Below are positions 1 to 10,000 of a stretch of DNA of 64,000 bases, piece by piece. Within the stretch, counting starts at the first letter, position 1. Every line of letters begins with the position of its first letter. Under the pieces are notes generated by a model, which was not told the DNA's origin, did no database searches, and worked only from the letters and a program-made list of their open reading frames with translations. This stretch comes from Flammeovirgaceae bacterium UBA7330 (GTDB taxonomy: Bacteria; Bacteroidota; Bacteroidia; Cytophagales; Cyclobacteriaceae): positions 1-64,000 of the forward strand of contig DKPQ01000019.1 in NCBI GenBank assembly GCA_002471275.1, given 5' to 3'. A program made the position numbers and the translations under genes.

Positions 1-1
1 T

Positions 2-3000
2 ACCACAGTACAACTGACCAGCACCGGAGATTTTGTGGTAGATGGGCAGACAGGCGATGTGACCGTAGATCAGGATGGACTAGTGACTGCAGGCAATGGA
101 ATAGACGTGACAGCAGGTGATTTAGATGTGACTGCGAATACGAATGTAACAGGCAATTTAGATGTAAGTGGAGCTACAACATTGGATGGGACAACGATAG
201 TGACAGATGAAGCGGATTTGAATGTAAGTGGTACGAGCAGCATATCGATGACCAGTAGTGAAGATGTGGCGGATGCGATCACGTTGACAACAGATGGAGG
301 AACTACAGCAGGCATAGGGATCAGCAACACAACAGGGACGGGAGCCGGTTCAATACAGTTGAGTTCAACATCAGGTGGAGTAGCCGTTGATGCCGGAACG
401 TCAATCAGCCTGGATGCAGATGCGACTTCAAACTTCACGACCACCACAGGGGACATAGACATCAATGCAGCCGGAGAGCTGGATCTGGATGGAGGTACGA
501 CAGTAATGATCAACTCAGCGGGTGGCAATATTGGAGTGACAGCGGCGGGAGTAGGAAGTGATGTAGTGGTGACTTCCCCTGACCAGATAGCATTAAATGG
601 ATTGAACACTCAGGTAGTGAGTGGAAGCTTTGAACTGAACAGTGGAACGACTGTAACGAATATCCAGGCCTCTACCGGTGGTGGTGGCACAGGAGTTCGA
701 GGATCTGGTACTGCCGATGATAATACGCTTGTTACGGAATCAGCGGTACGAGAGGCTATTGATGCAGAAGACCTTACAGCAGGTGAAGGTACATCAGTAG
801 GAGCAGGCGGTACTTCGGTGAATATTGGAGGTGGAAATGCCTTTACGGGATCACGGACAATTGACGTTGATGCGAGCAATTTGACAATTGATGGTACAGG
901 TGGTGGAAGCTTCATTGTGAATAACAATGCCGGGGGTAATTTTCAGGTGACCGGATCTGGTGGTAATGTCACCGTAGACAATACAGGAAACCTGGATGCA
1001 GCCAATGGAATAGATGTGACTACTGCTGACCTTACAGTGGGAGGCACAAACTTTATCGTGGATAACAGTGGAAATGTCACTGCTGAGGGAGATACAGATC
1101 TCAATGGGGACCTGACTGTTGATGGTAGTACGTTCAGTTTGGATGCTGCGGGAGCAAGTAATGTAACAACAAGCGTTGGAGGGTTAACGCTTGAAGGAAC
1201 TGATGGGGTGAGTATAACTTCTACCACAAGCGTTGGTGTGGTGATAGATGCCAATACAGCTGGTACAGTAGATGTGGATGCAGTAGATGGGGTAACCATA
1301 GATGCCAGTGGTGGTGCTATAAGCATAGGAACAGATGCGGATAATCAGGCGATTAACCTGGGAACCGCCGGAGACCGTACAATCACATTGGGAACAACTG
1401 GAGGAACAACTGGTCTGGTATTAGATGCAGGTTCAGGAGGCATAGATTTAACCGGTGCTACCAATATCAACGGAGGATCATTAACTGTAGCCGCCGGTGC
1501 TGACGCTACATTCAATGATAATCTGACGGTCGCTGATGGTACTACTACAAGTATCAATAGCAGTACGATAGGAATTGGGAATGCGGCGGCGGATGCAATT
1601 ACGATTAGTGGAACAATTCAGGGAGCTACGCCACTCACCTTCAATGCAGGCAATGACAATACAACTTTTGCCATTGATGCCAGTAGCGGATCTAATCGTA
1701 CGATTACTTTCCCTGACGCTGATGGTACGGTTGTATTGGATGGCGATATAAACCTGGATGCCGCTTACCAGGGAGGAAACACAATTACAACAACAACTGC
1801 AGATGGGGATTTAACCGTGAATTTAAGTCAGACAAGTGATTTTGTGATTCAAGATGCGGGTACACCTTTTGTTACAGCCACCAATACAGGTGAATTGGAT
1901 ATTGACAATTTAAGAATTGATGGAAATACCATATCGTCTACAAATGTGAACGGAAACATATTGCTAGTTCCAGATGGAACTGGAGTTGTGCAGACAAGTG
2001 CAATAGATATTGATGGAGGTAACATTGCATCAGCAACGGTGATTGATAAGGACCCTGTAGTAAACTTCAATTCAGGAGATGTTCAGGGATCACTAACACT
2101 GTCTGATCTGGGGAGTGGAACAGGTAGTTTGTCAATACAGGCGAATGCTGTTGATGAGACCGCTCTTAATACCAGTGTAGCGGGAGCAGGACTAACAGGA
2201 GGTGGAGGGTCTGCATTGGCCGTTGGTGCAGGAACAGGTATCACTGTAAATGCGAATGATATTGCTGTTGATGTCTCAGGAATAGGAGGAGATGGTATTA
2301 CAGATTTAGGATCTGATGGAGATCTTGACCTTGATATTAATGGATTAGCTAATACCGTAGCTACGGTACAAGATGCAGACTTACTTGCCGTCTATGATGA
2401 TGATGGTGCATTGGTTGGCAAAATGACCAGAGCTAACTTTATTGAGAGTGCTGCGATTACAAACATTGATATAGATGGAGGATCAATCACTGGAATCACT
2501 GATTTGGCAGTTGCAGATGGTGGTACCGGAGTATCGAGTTTTACTGCTGGGGAAGTTTTATATGGAAATGGAGCAGGAGCAATTCAAACAGAAGCTCAGT
2601 TAGATCCTTCCAGAGGTGGAACAGGTGTTGATAATGGATCAAACACCATTACTATAGGGGGAAATATCAATACAGCTGGTGCCTTTACTACATCTGGTGC
2701 TTTTGCTACTACATTGACATCGACTGGCGCAACAAATGTTACCTTACCAACAAGTGGAACGTTGGCAACTCTAACAGGTACGGAAACCTTTACGAATAAG
2801 ACGTTGACTTCACCAACTATCAATACTCCAACCATCACGCAGGTTGACAATCAATTTACACTGCAGGATGACGTTGATAATACCAAACAAGCTCAATTTC
2901 AATTAAGTAGTATATCAGCAGGGCAAACGAGGACATATACCTTCCCAGATGCAAGTGGAACTGTTGTGTTAGATGGAGACATTAGCCTTCAAAGTGCATA

Positions 3001-4597
3001 TACAGGTGGAAACACAATAACTACAGATGCAACAGGTCCATTTGAGGTCTTGGGTACTCAGGCCATAAATCTAGGCTCTGATGCTAATGATGGTGCAATC
3101 AGCATTGGATCTTCAACTGTTACCGGGCGTTTGATCACCATTGGTAGTGTAACTGCTGGAACAGATGTAGACATCAGCGGGGGTACTGGTGGTGTAAATA
3201 TCACTGCTTCTGGTGCGTCGGGAATGACAACAACTTCAGGAGTGCTAGATTTGACTGGAGAAGATGGCGTAAATATTACGTCAACAACATCAGGTGGAGT
3301 CAGCATTGATGCGAATACTGCTGGTACAGTTTCAATCAATGCTTCAAATGGTGTGATAAATATTGGTAACAATGCAATCAATCAAGCCATTAATATGGGT
3401 ACAGCTGGTGATAGATCCATCACAATAGGAAATACTACAGGGGCTTCTCCACTTGACTTGACATCTGGAACAGGAAATGTGAATATAACTGAGCATAATG
3501 GTAATACATTAGGTTTAGAACTGGGAGGTATTTTGGTCACTTCCACAGCAACTGAAATAAATTATTTAGATATTGCAACACCAGGAACTGCTGAAGCAAC
3601 TAAAGCATTGGTAACTAACGCCACACTTGATATTGATCTTGCTACTGGAGATTTATCAGCAACTGATGTCATTGCTACAAATAAAATGGTTGCTGGAGCT
3701 TTAGCTGTAGATGCAAATGCTGAATTATTTGTAAAAGCAGCAGGAGCTAACGAAGTATTCAAAATAGATAATAGTGCTGGTGCAAATACATTGTTTCAGG
3801 TTACAAATCAAACAGCAAGTGGTACAGGAGTAGTCCTTGAAGTAAATGATGGAACTGGTGCAGATGCACTAAAAACTTATGCTGATGGTAAAGTTTCTAT
3901 TGGTTATTCTGTCTTTCCAACTGCTGTAAATGATGCAGGAGGTAATTCCACAGTAATATCTTCAAATGGAAGTATTGCCTCAGATACAGACATCACTTCA
4001 AACCCAAATACATTTGCATTTTCTGGAGTGAACTTTGCAGTGAATGGCGGTGGTCTTTTTGATGGTGATTTGGCATCAACAGGTGATATTTATGCAACAA
4101 ACTTTTCAGTTACTTCGGATCGTAGATTAAAGAGGAATGTTCTAACATTGACGGAGTCAATATCCTCATTACAAAGTATACGAGGTGTTACCTATTACTG
4201 GAAAGAGGGAACCCCTCAGGTAGAAAAGGACTCTTCCTTACAATACGGCGTAATTGCTCAGGAAATCGAAAGAGTTTATCCAGAATTAGTAACGACACAT
4301 GAAAACGGTTTAAAAACTGTAAACTATCAGGGTCTGATTCCAGTTCTCATCGAAGCCATTAAAGAACAACAGGCCATGATTGAAAGTCTTACAGCTGCTC
4401 TTGATGATGAGAAGACTTCTAAAGAGGATTTGAAAGATGCATTGAATAAACAACAGAAGTTGATGGAGATGCAAACTCAGGCGATGGTTTCTGTTCAGCA
4501 AGAAAATGAAAACATCAAGTCTGATCTGGATCAAATCAAAGCACTATTAGGTATTAAAGCTGATCCTGCAAACAGTAAAAGCATTGGAGGAAAATGA
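2..4597 (+). CDS. S74-type surface fibre protein, 5'-truncated
   Basis: The reading frame is open from base 2, so the gene continues beyond the left edge; a GTG at 35 is only the first possible start codon inside the window. More than 1500 residues are visible. Most is low-complexity beta-rich sequence (Gly, Thr, Asp, Asn, Val) like tail-fibre or surface-stalk repeats. The end (about nt 4110-4560) is a Peptidase_S74 intramolecular chaperone domain: TSDRRLKRN with the Ser-Asp expected at the autocleavage point, then YGVIAQEIERVYPELV and VNYQGLIPVLIEAIKEQQ, followed by a charged coiled coil. In known S74 proteins this domain trimerises the fibre and cuts itself off. The stop overlaps the next start (ATGA), so it is translationally coupled to the sorting-domain protein and PorP/SprF protein. 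I infer a long trimeric surface fibre. Its ligand is unknown. Confidence 0.85.
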   Translation, partial: TTVQLTSTGDFVVDGQTGDVTVDQDGLVTAGNGIDVTAGDLDVTANTNVTGNLDVSGATTLDGTTIVTDEADLNVSGTSSISMTSSEDVADAITLTTDGGTTAGIGISNTTGTGAGSIQLSSTSGGVAVDAGTSISLDADATSNFTTTTGDIDINAAGELDLDGGTTVMINSAGGNIGVTAAGVGSDVVVTSPDQIALNGLNTQVVSGSFELNSGTTVTNIQASTGGGGTGVRGSGTADDNTLVTESAVREAIDAEDLTAGEGTSVGAGGTSVNIGGGNAFTGSRTIDVDASNLTIDGTGGGSFIVNNNAGGNFQVTGSGGNVTVDNTGNLDAANGIDVTTADLTVGGTNFIVDNSGNVTAEGDTDLNGDLTVDGSTFSLDAAGASNVTTSVGGLTLEGTDGVSITSTTSVGVVIDANTAGTVDVDAVDGVTIDASGGAISIGTDADNQAINLGTAGDRTITLGTTGGTTGLVLDAGSGGIDLTGATNINGGSLTVAAGADATFNDNLTVADGTTTSINSSTIGIGNAAADAITISGTIQGATPLTFNAGNDNTTFAIDASSGSNRTITFPDADGTVVLDGDINLDAAYQGGNTITTTTADGDLTVNLSQTSDFVIQDAGTPFVTATNTGELDIDNLRIDGNTISSTNVNGNILLVPDGTGVVQTSAIDIDGGNIASATVIDKDPVVNFNSGDVQGSLTLSDLGSGTGSLSIQANAVDETALNTSVAGAGLTGGGGSALAVGAGTGITVNANDIAVDVSGIGGDGITDLGSDGDLDLDINGLANTVATVQDADLLAVYDDDGALVGKMTRANFIESAAITNIDIDGGSITGITDLAVADGGTGVSSFTAGEVLYGNGAGAIQTEAQLDPSRGGTGVDNGSNTITIGGNINTAGAFTTSGAFATTLTSTGATNVTLPTSGTLATLTGTETFTNKTLTSPTINTPTITQVDNQFTLQDDVDNTKQAQFQLSSISAGQTRTYTFPDASGTVVLDGDISLQSAYTGGNTITTDATGPFEVLGTQAINLGSDANDGAISIGSSTVTGRLITIGSVTAGTDVDISGGTGGVNITASGASGMTTTSGVLDLTGEDGVNITSTTSGGVSIDANTAGTVSINASNGVINIGNNAINQAINMGTAGDRSITIGNTTGASPLDLTSGTGNVNITEHNGNTLGLELGGILVTSTATEINYLDIATPGTAEATKALVTNATLDIDLATGDLSATDVIATNKMVAGALAVDANAELFVKAAGANEVFKIDNSAGANTLFQVTNQTASGTGVVLEVNDGTGADALKTYADGKVSIGYSVFPTAVNDAGGNSTVISSNGSIASDTDITSNPNTFAFSGVNFAVNGGGLFDGDLASTGDIYATNFSVTSDRRLKRNVLTLTESISSLQSIRGVTYYWKEGTPQVEKDSSLQYGVIAQEIERVYPELVTTHENGLKTVNYQGLIPVLIEAIKEQQAMIESLTAALDDEKTSKEDLKDALNKQQKLMEMQTQAMVSVQQENENIKSDLDQIKALLGIKADPANSKSIGGK
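1238..3440 (+). repeat. Diverged internal duplication in the S74 fibre
   Basis: Two blocks of the fibre protein repeat. One pair is VVIDANTAGTV ... NQAINLGTAGDRTITLG (about nt 1238-1400) against VSIDANTAGTV ... NQAINMGTAGDRSITIG (about nt 3298-3432). The other is TFPDADGTVVLDGDI (about nt 1710-1750) against TFPDASGTVVLDGDI (about nt 2941-2985). The protein motifs are conserved but the DNA has diverged, with GC-richer codons in the early copies. This looks like old duplication of stalk modules rather than recent slippage. Confidence 0.7.
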
Positions 4598-5979
4598 TAA
4601 GCTGGAAACATATCGTTTTCGTTTGTCTGCTAAGCCTTAGTATCCACGGCTTTGCCCAAAACCTCTATGTCCCGGCCAATGCGACAATCACCCTGACAAA
4701 CGATGCACATATACATGCTCAGGGCGACATTCAAAATAATGGGATCATTGGAGGCTCACAGGGGAGTGGTATTGCTACAGATCAGGACCTGAACAATGCA
4801 GGGAACCTTGGGCTGGCGGGTGACTCTGAACTTATCATTGCTGGGAACGGGGTCAATGATAATAGCCTGACAAGTGCAGGTACTGTATATCTGGGTGGCG
4901 ACTGGACCAACAACAGCATCTCAAACTTTGTGAGCGCCGAACTTTTCTTTAATGGAACAGGGGCCCAGCAATTCAATGATAATGCCATGTTGGTAACTGC
5001 AATCACAGTGGCCAGTATAGGGCCTGTTACTTTAAATGCTTCGATCACCATTACTAATCCAGATGACAACATTGACAGTTTCCTTGATTTTCAGTCAGGT
5101 ATATTGACATCTGTTGTCGATGGATCCCTTGTTTTGGATGAAAGTGCCTCAGCTATGGGTGGCTCGGAAACGTCATACTATGATGGCACCTTAATCAGCA
5201 GAGGAACAGGATTTAAATATTTTCCGGTTGGGGATAATGGTCACTTCGGACCGGTAGAGTTTGATAACATAGAAGGGATCAATACGGAAATTGCCGTGAA
5301 TCATATCTGGACCAACCCTACAGATCCAGTACCTAACAGTGATCTCATTGGGGTATCTTCGAATGGCCTGTGGTCTGTTGAGTTGTTAAGCGGAAGTTTT
5401 GATGGTTCAAGGTTATTTCTGGACTTTATGGATGAAGACCTGGAAAATTTTGTGATCTCCAACGAGGTCAATGCCACCGTTTACTCTCCGGTGATAGCCT
5501 TTGCAGATAGTGCGGGTGGTGAGTTTGGAACTTTGGGTGTTTCTACCCTGGAAAATACCGACTCTATATCCTACGGAAGGATTCTAAGTGACAGCTTGCT
5601 TGTTTTTTCCGATACTTCCAACATCAGATATTTTGCCCTGGCAAAAGCCCCTCAGGTATCTCTGGCTGGTGTTTGGTATATCCCGGAAGCCTTTTCACCG
5701 CATGCGACCAATCCTGTCAACCAGTCTTTTCGGTTCTTTGGTGAACGGATATCGAATGAAGGTTTTCTGATGCGGGTGTATAACAGGAAACGAATACTTG
5801 TGTACGAAACTACAGACTTTATTGAAGCTACTCAGGTAGGGTGGGATGGAACCAATGTCAAAACAGGTAAGGATGAACCTTCAGGGGTTTATTTTTACCA
5901 GATCATATTTACCCGTGAGCCTGTTGGAATGGACCCGGTCACAGAGAATAAAACAGGCAAGATTTACCTAATCAGATGA
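4594..5979 (+). CDS. T9SS type B sorting-domain surface protein
   Basis: 461 aa. It starts with a Sec signal peptide (MISWKHIVFVCLLSLSIHGFAQ). The central part is beta-rich with no domain I recognise. The last ~95 residues are a gliding-motility-associated C-terminal domain (CHU_C, T9SS type B): it contains PEAFSPHATNP, FRFFGERI, MRVYNRKRILVYE, VGWDGTNVKTGK and GVYFYQIIF, and ends GKIYLIR. Such domains direct export through the T9SS and usually depend on a partner PorP/SprF protein, which is encoded immediately downstream. Start ATG overlaps the preceding stop by 4 nt, and its own stop overlaps the PorP/SprF start in the same way. It probably anchors or caps the fibre; this is inference from operon order. 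Confidence 0.85.
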   Translation: MISWKHIVFVCLLSLSIHGFAQNLYVPANATITLTNDAHIHAQGDIQNNGIIGGSQGSGIATDQDLNNAGNLGLAGDSELIIAGNGVNDNSLTSAGTVYLGGDWTNNSISNFVSAELFFNGTGAQQFNDNAMLVTAITVASIGPVTLNASITITNPDDNIDSFLDFQSGILTSVVDGSLVLDESASAMGGSETSYYDGTLISRGTGFKYFPVGDNGHFGPVEFDNIEGINTEIAVNHIWTNPTDPVPNSDLIGVSSNGLWSVELLSGSFDGSRLFLDFMDEDLENFVISNEVNATVYSPVIAFADSAGGEFGTLGVSTLENTDSISYGRILSDSLLVFSDTSNIRYFALAKAPQVSLAGVWYIPEAFSPHATNPVNQSFRFFGERISNEGFLMRVYNRKRILVYETTDFIEATQVGWDGTNVKTGKDEPSGVYFYQIIFTREPVGMDPVTENKTGKIYLIR

Positions 5980-7022
5980 TAAAGAAAGGCATCATATGGC
6001 TATTCGCTTTTGTCTCCGCAGCAGGGCTGTATGCACAGGAGGATGATTTTTCACAGTTCATGCTTTCTTCCATTTACATGAATCCCGCCTATGCGTCTAC
6101 CTACACAGACCTGGCTGTGAATATGAACTACAAAATGCAGGCTTTGCAGGAAGCAGCCATACAAACAACGCAGGTATCATTGGTGTTTCCGTTGAAAGCA
6201 GATGCTGTATCTGACAATATTGCAGGGGTAGGATTGATGGCTTTCAATCAAAATATTGATGATGGATTGTTCACTGAAAACGGTCTGTTTTTGACCTATT
6301 CCCAAAATTTCTCGCTTGGACTTCTGGGGTCAGACCTGATTGCCGTTGGTGTTCAGGGCGGATACTCACGGTCTTCGTTTTCTCCCTCCAATTTTCAGTG
6401 GGGATCCCAATACAGTCGATATGTGTTTGATGGATATAACAATTTTTCACCGGCACCAGTAAGCGAATTTGACAACAGCGCCAACAGGATAACCCTTAAT
6501 GTAGGTGCGATGTATTACTACAATCGAAAGCGCAATTACCTGTTGCACAATTACAGTGCTTTCTCCGGAGTGGCTATCTACAATGTCAACAGGCCAAATG
6601 ATTCTTTTAGTTTTAATGGGAAAGACAAACGTCCTATGATTATTAAATATCATGGGGGTATGGAGGTGCGAACAGGGAATCTCTATGTTCTGCCCAACAT
6701 GTTGTTTTACCTTTCCAGGGGGAAAGTATCTACAATAGTGGGGTCACACTTTGCCTATAGCTTTGTGAGTACGGCCAGGTTTACCTCAAACACCAAGGGG
6801 GTTCAACTATTGCTAGGTTCATGGTATCGGCTAAGAGAGTCTTTCACTTTGTTGGGCGGACTTCAGGTAAATTCACTGGCTATTCGAGCCAGCTATGATA
6901 TGAATTCAAATCTTTTTGTCGACAATGAAGCAATTTCAGTGACCCCGGCATATGAGATTTCTCTTACCTACATACTTTCAGGGGACCAAACACTGAGGAA
7001 AATGAATAACGCCCTCTTTTAG
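5976..7022 (+). CDS. PorP/SprF family T9SS outer-membrane protein
   Basis: 348 aa with a signal peptide (MIKKGIIWLFAFVSAAGLYAQ). The mature start, DFSQFMLSSIYMNPAYAST, is the hallmark of the PorP/SprF family (Q-[FY]-M-x-N-P-A-Y). The remainder alternates like a 14-strand-type outer-membrane barrel and ends in a hydrophobic/aromatic tail (NNALF). Family members attach type B sorting-domain proteins to the cell surface and pair with PorE-like proteins. Both are present here: the type B protein just upstream and a giant PorE-like protein convergent downstream. The TAG stop overlaps the opposite gene's stop by 4 nt, so there is no intergenic terminator. Confidence 0.88.
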   Translation: MIKKGIIWLFAFVSAAGLYAQEDDFSQFMLSSIYMNPAYASTYTDLAVNMNYKMQALQEAAIQTTQVSLVFPLKADAVSDNIAGVGLMAFNQNIDDGLFTENGLFLTYSQNFSLGLLGSDLIAVGVQGGYSRSSFSPSNFQWGSQYSRYVFDGYNNFSPAPVSEFDNSANRITLNVGAMYYYNRKRNYLLHNYSAFSGVAIYNVNRPNDSFSFNGKDKRPMIIKYHGGMEVRTGNLYVLPNMLFYLSRGKVSTIVGSHFAYSFVSTARFTSNTKGVQLLLGSWYRLRESFTLLGGLQVNSLAIRASYDMNSNLFVDNEAISVTPAYEISLTYILSGDQTLRKMNNALF

Positions 7023-10000
7023 AATCTCACATAGATATTTAAGACCTGTCCCTTGTTTACTTTCAAGGAGGTAAGATCATTCATTTCAAGTACCAGTTCT
7101 TCCGGTAGGTTAAACTTCTCGGCAATAGTTGTGACATTCTCGCCCGCTTTCACAGTATACTTGAAGCTGTTACCAACACTCACAGATTCATTCAGTTCTA
7201 CAAGCATGTCAAGATTGGGCCTGTAGCCCATCGGGTTTTTGATTCTTAGCGGTTTGTAGGCATGCAGACTGGCTTCAGTAAGTCCGTTTAGTCTCATTAC
7301 CTCCTCAATACTCATATTGAAGTTTTTCGAAATGCTGTATAATGTTGCCTTCGGTCTGATGAGATAGATTGTAGGAGGGTGGTAATTGATAGGGTCATGA
7401 GATTTCATGATCACCTCCACGCGCCTATTGAATTGTCTGCCGTACTCATCGTTATTCGGTGCAATCGGATCACTCTTTCCATAGGAGGTGAGGGTGATGT
7501 TATCCGCACTGAGGCCATATTGCCTGAGGAAGTCCATGGCAGCCACACCTCGTTTTCCACTTAATTGGTCATTATATTGATGATCTCCGATGGCATCTGT
7601 ATGGGCTTTTAGTTCCACATAGAGTTCTTGTCGTTTAGCAACTTCCACGAGGTCCATCAAAGATCTTTTGGCTTCCGGTCGCAGTTGATAGTCATTGAAG
7701 TCATAATATATATTAAAAGTCCTTTGGTGTGCATGGGTCATACCATGTGTTCCCGTGATTTCCAGGTCTTTCACAAAATAGGAATCCTTATGTGCACCTG
7801 CTTGGCTTGGATGTTCTAATTCAATGTGATAGTTACCTGCTCTGATTTGATTGAACTTAAATGTTCCATCAGATCCTGAAAAAGTTCTGGCTATCATTAC
7901 ACCCGATTGATCTACTACCCGTAGTGACTTGGTGCTTTCCGGTTGACCGGTTTCAGAGTTAATCAGCTTTCCTGTCACGGTCAATCTGCTGTACTCCTGG
8001 TTGGTATAGCTTGGCAAATTCAAGATAACCTGACGATCCCCAATGTCTCTGGATTCTACTTCCAGGTTTTCACTCAGTACACGATCATTGTTAAACCTAA
8101 ATGCTTTGATGTTTTCATACATTTGACGCGTACTGGTATTCATTGTGTTTTTGAAAGATGCATCATTGCTGGCCAGGCGGTAGTTACCACTCTGTTTGCC
8201 ATCACCGAAGATCTCGTCAGAAATGATGCGGTTTAGAGTGGCTTTTCTGCTTGGAGCTAAGTTATAATAATAGGAGTAGGCGGTAGAAAGCAGTTGTTGT
8301 TCCGCTTGAGTAAGCTCCTTACCCTGTAGATCCATTGTCAACACCTTCACATATTTCTCTTCCTGACTATTCAGTCCTTTGACAGCCTGGCCATCGGCAG
8401 ACTTCAGTGAAGGGTTTTTTCTATATGCATCCACAATGTATTCGAAGGCGATCAGACGATCAATTTGCTTTTGTTCAGCCCTTGAAAGATTTTCATAGGT
8501 ACGTATGGTTTCAGGAGTTAAAAGTGTGGGGCTGACATCAGCAACTTGCTCATTGGTGGCCAGGATGTTGTCAGTTCTTACATTTTTCATCGCCAGATTG
8601 CTCACATAAGTGTTCTTCGTAGACCCGGGATTGACAGGGATAATAGTATATGTTCCTGGGGTCGTACGGTCAAAAGTGAATTGTCCCTTTGACCCGGTGG
8701 TTGTGCGTGCTACGATATTACCATCAGCATCCTGTAGTGCCAAAGGGACATTAGAAATATTGCCCTTTTGCGTGTTGCTGATATTTCCAGAAACCTCTAC
8801 CATTTCTGCAGCACTGGCCGTAGCTTCAGGTAGTTTCAGGAGAGCATTTTTAGTTTCATCAGAAGTGACCGTACCATCAACCAGTATTCCGGTGGCTATT
8901 CGTGCTTCTTTTATGCGATTGTAGATGCCTTCTTCATATGCACTCAGGTTATCAATTAGCTTACGATCGGCGGCGGAAGGCTGATAGGTATATCCTGATT
9001 TGGTATTATTGAAGGCTTCCTTTGATACTAATCGGGCCCACACATTTCGTTCAGACTCAGGCAACTGCCTGAGGTAGGAGTAGGCAATGGCTCTGGTGAT
9101 GACTTCATTCTTTCCGGGAGTTTCTCCTTTTAAGTCTTTTACCAGTACTTCGATATATTCCTGTTCTTGCTTGCTCAGTGATTTATAGGACTTCTCATCT
9201 TGTGAGATGAGCGATGGGTTCTGCTGATAAGCATTGGTCAGATATTCTGCTGCAATGCTTCGGTCAATGGCTTTCCTGGTTTGCGGATTTATCGTATTGT
9301 AGAAAGTCACATCTGCAGTCAAGAGGTTTGATTGAGCACGTGGTTGACTGCTTTCGGGAGTAGAAAGCAAGACATTTCCCTGACCATCTTTTAATACCAG
9401 TCGGTTGACGTAGGTGTGTTGTGCGCCCTCATCAAAACCTTCACCCATTTTTACTGTATATTCTCCTTCTGTGACATTGTCAAACGTAAACTGACCATTG
9501 CTGTCAGTTCTGGAAAGGGAAACCACATTGTTGTTGGCGTCCATCAACACTACGGGTTGGTTGGCTACCGGGATATCCGATTTTACGGAGGCAAGACGAC
9601 CATTGATTTCCCTCACATTCCGCATGGTGTTTTGAGGAATTGTTGAGAGTAACTCGGCACCGGCATTCAGTTCCTCTCCAAACATTGGTTCGCTTAAGGA
9701 TCTGGCAGTTTTTATACGCTCATAGATGTTCTTTTCTGCGTAAGACAAACCATCAAGGATTGCCTGGTATTTTGCACTGACAGCAAATTGATTTCCGTTT
9801 TTATTGTTCTTTAGGGCTTCAGCTGCGATGAGCCTGTTCCAAAAAGGTTGCTCAACAGGGATGAGGTGAGTATAATAAGAATCTGCTGTAGCCTTGAGTA
9901 AATATTCACTTTCCTGAATAGGGTCACCATTAAGGTCCTTCGCCAATATTCTGATATATTCCTGTTCCCTTTCACTGAGGGTGTTGAAATAGGTTTGATC

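Noticed and set aside
70..1557. Several long minus-strand open frames opposite the S74 fibre gene
   Set aside because: They mirror the repetitive Thr/Gly/Asp codons of the fibre, are rich in Pro/Val/Ser with no domain, and lie in a region where stop codons are rare on both strands.
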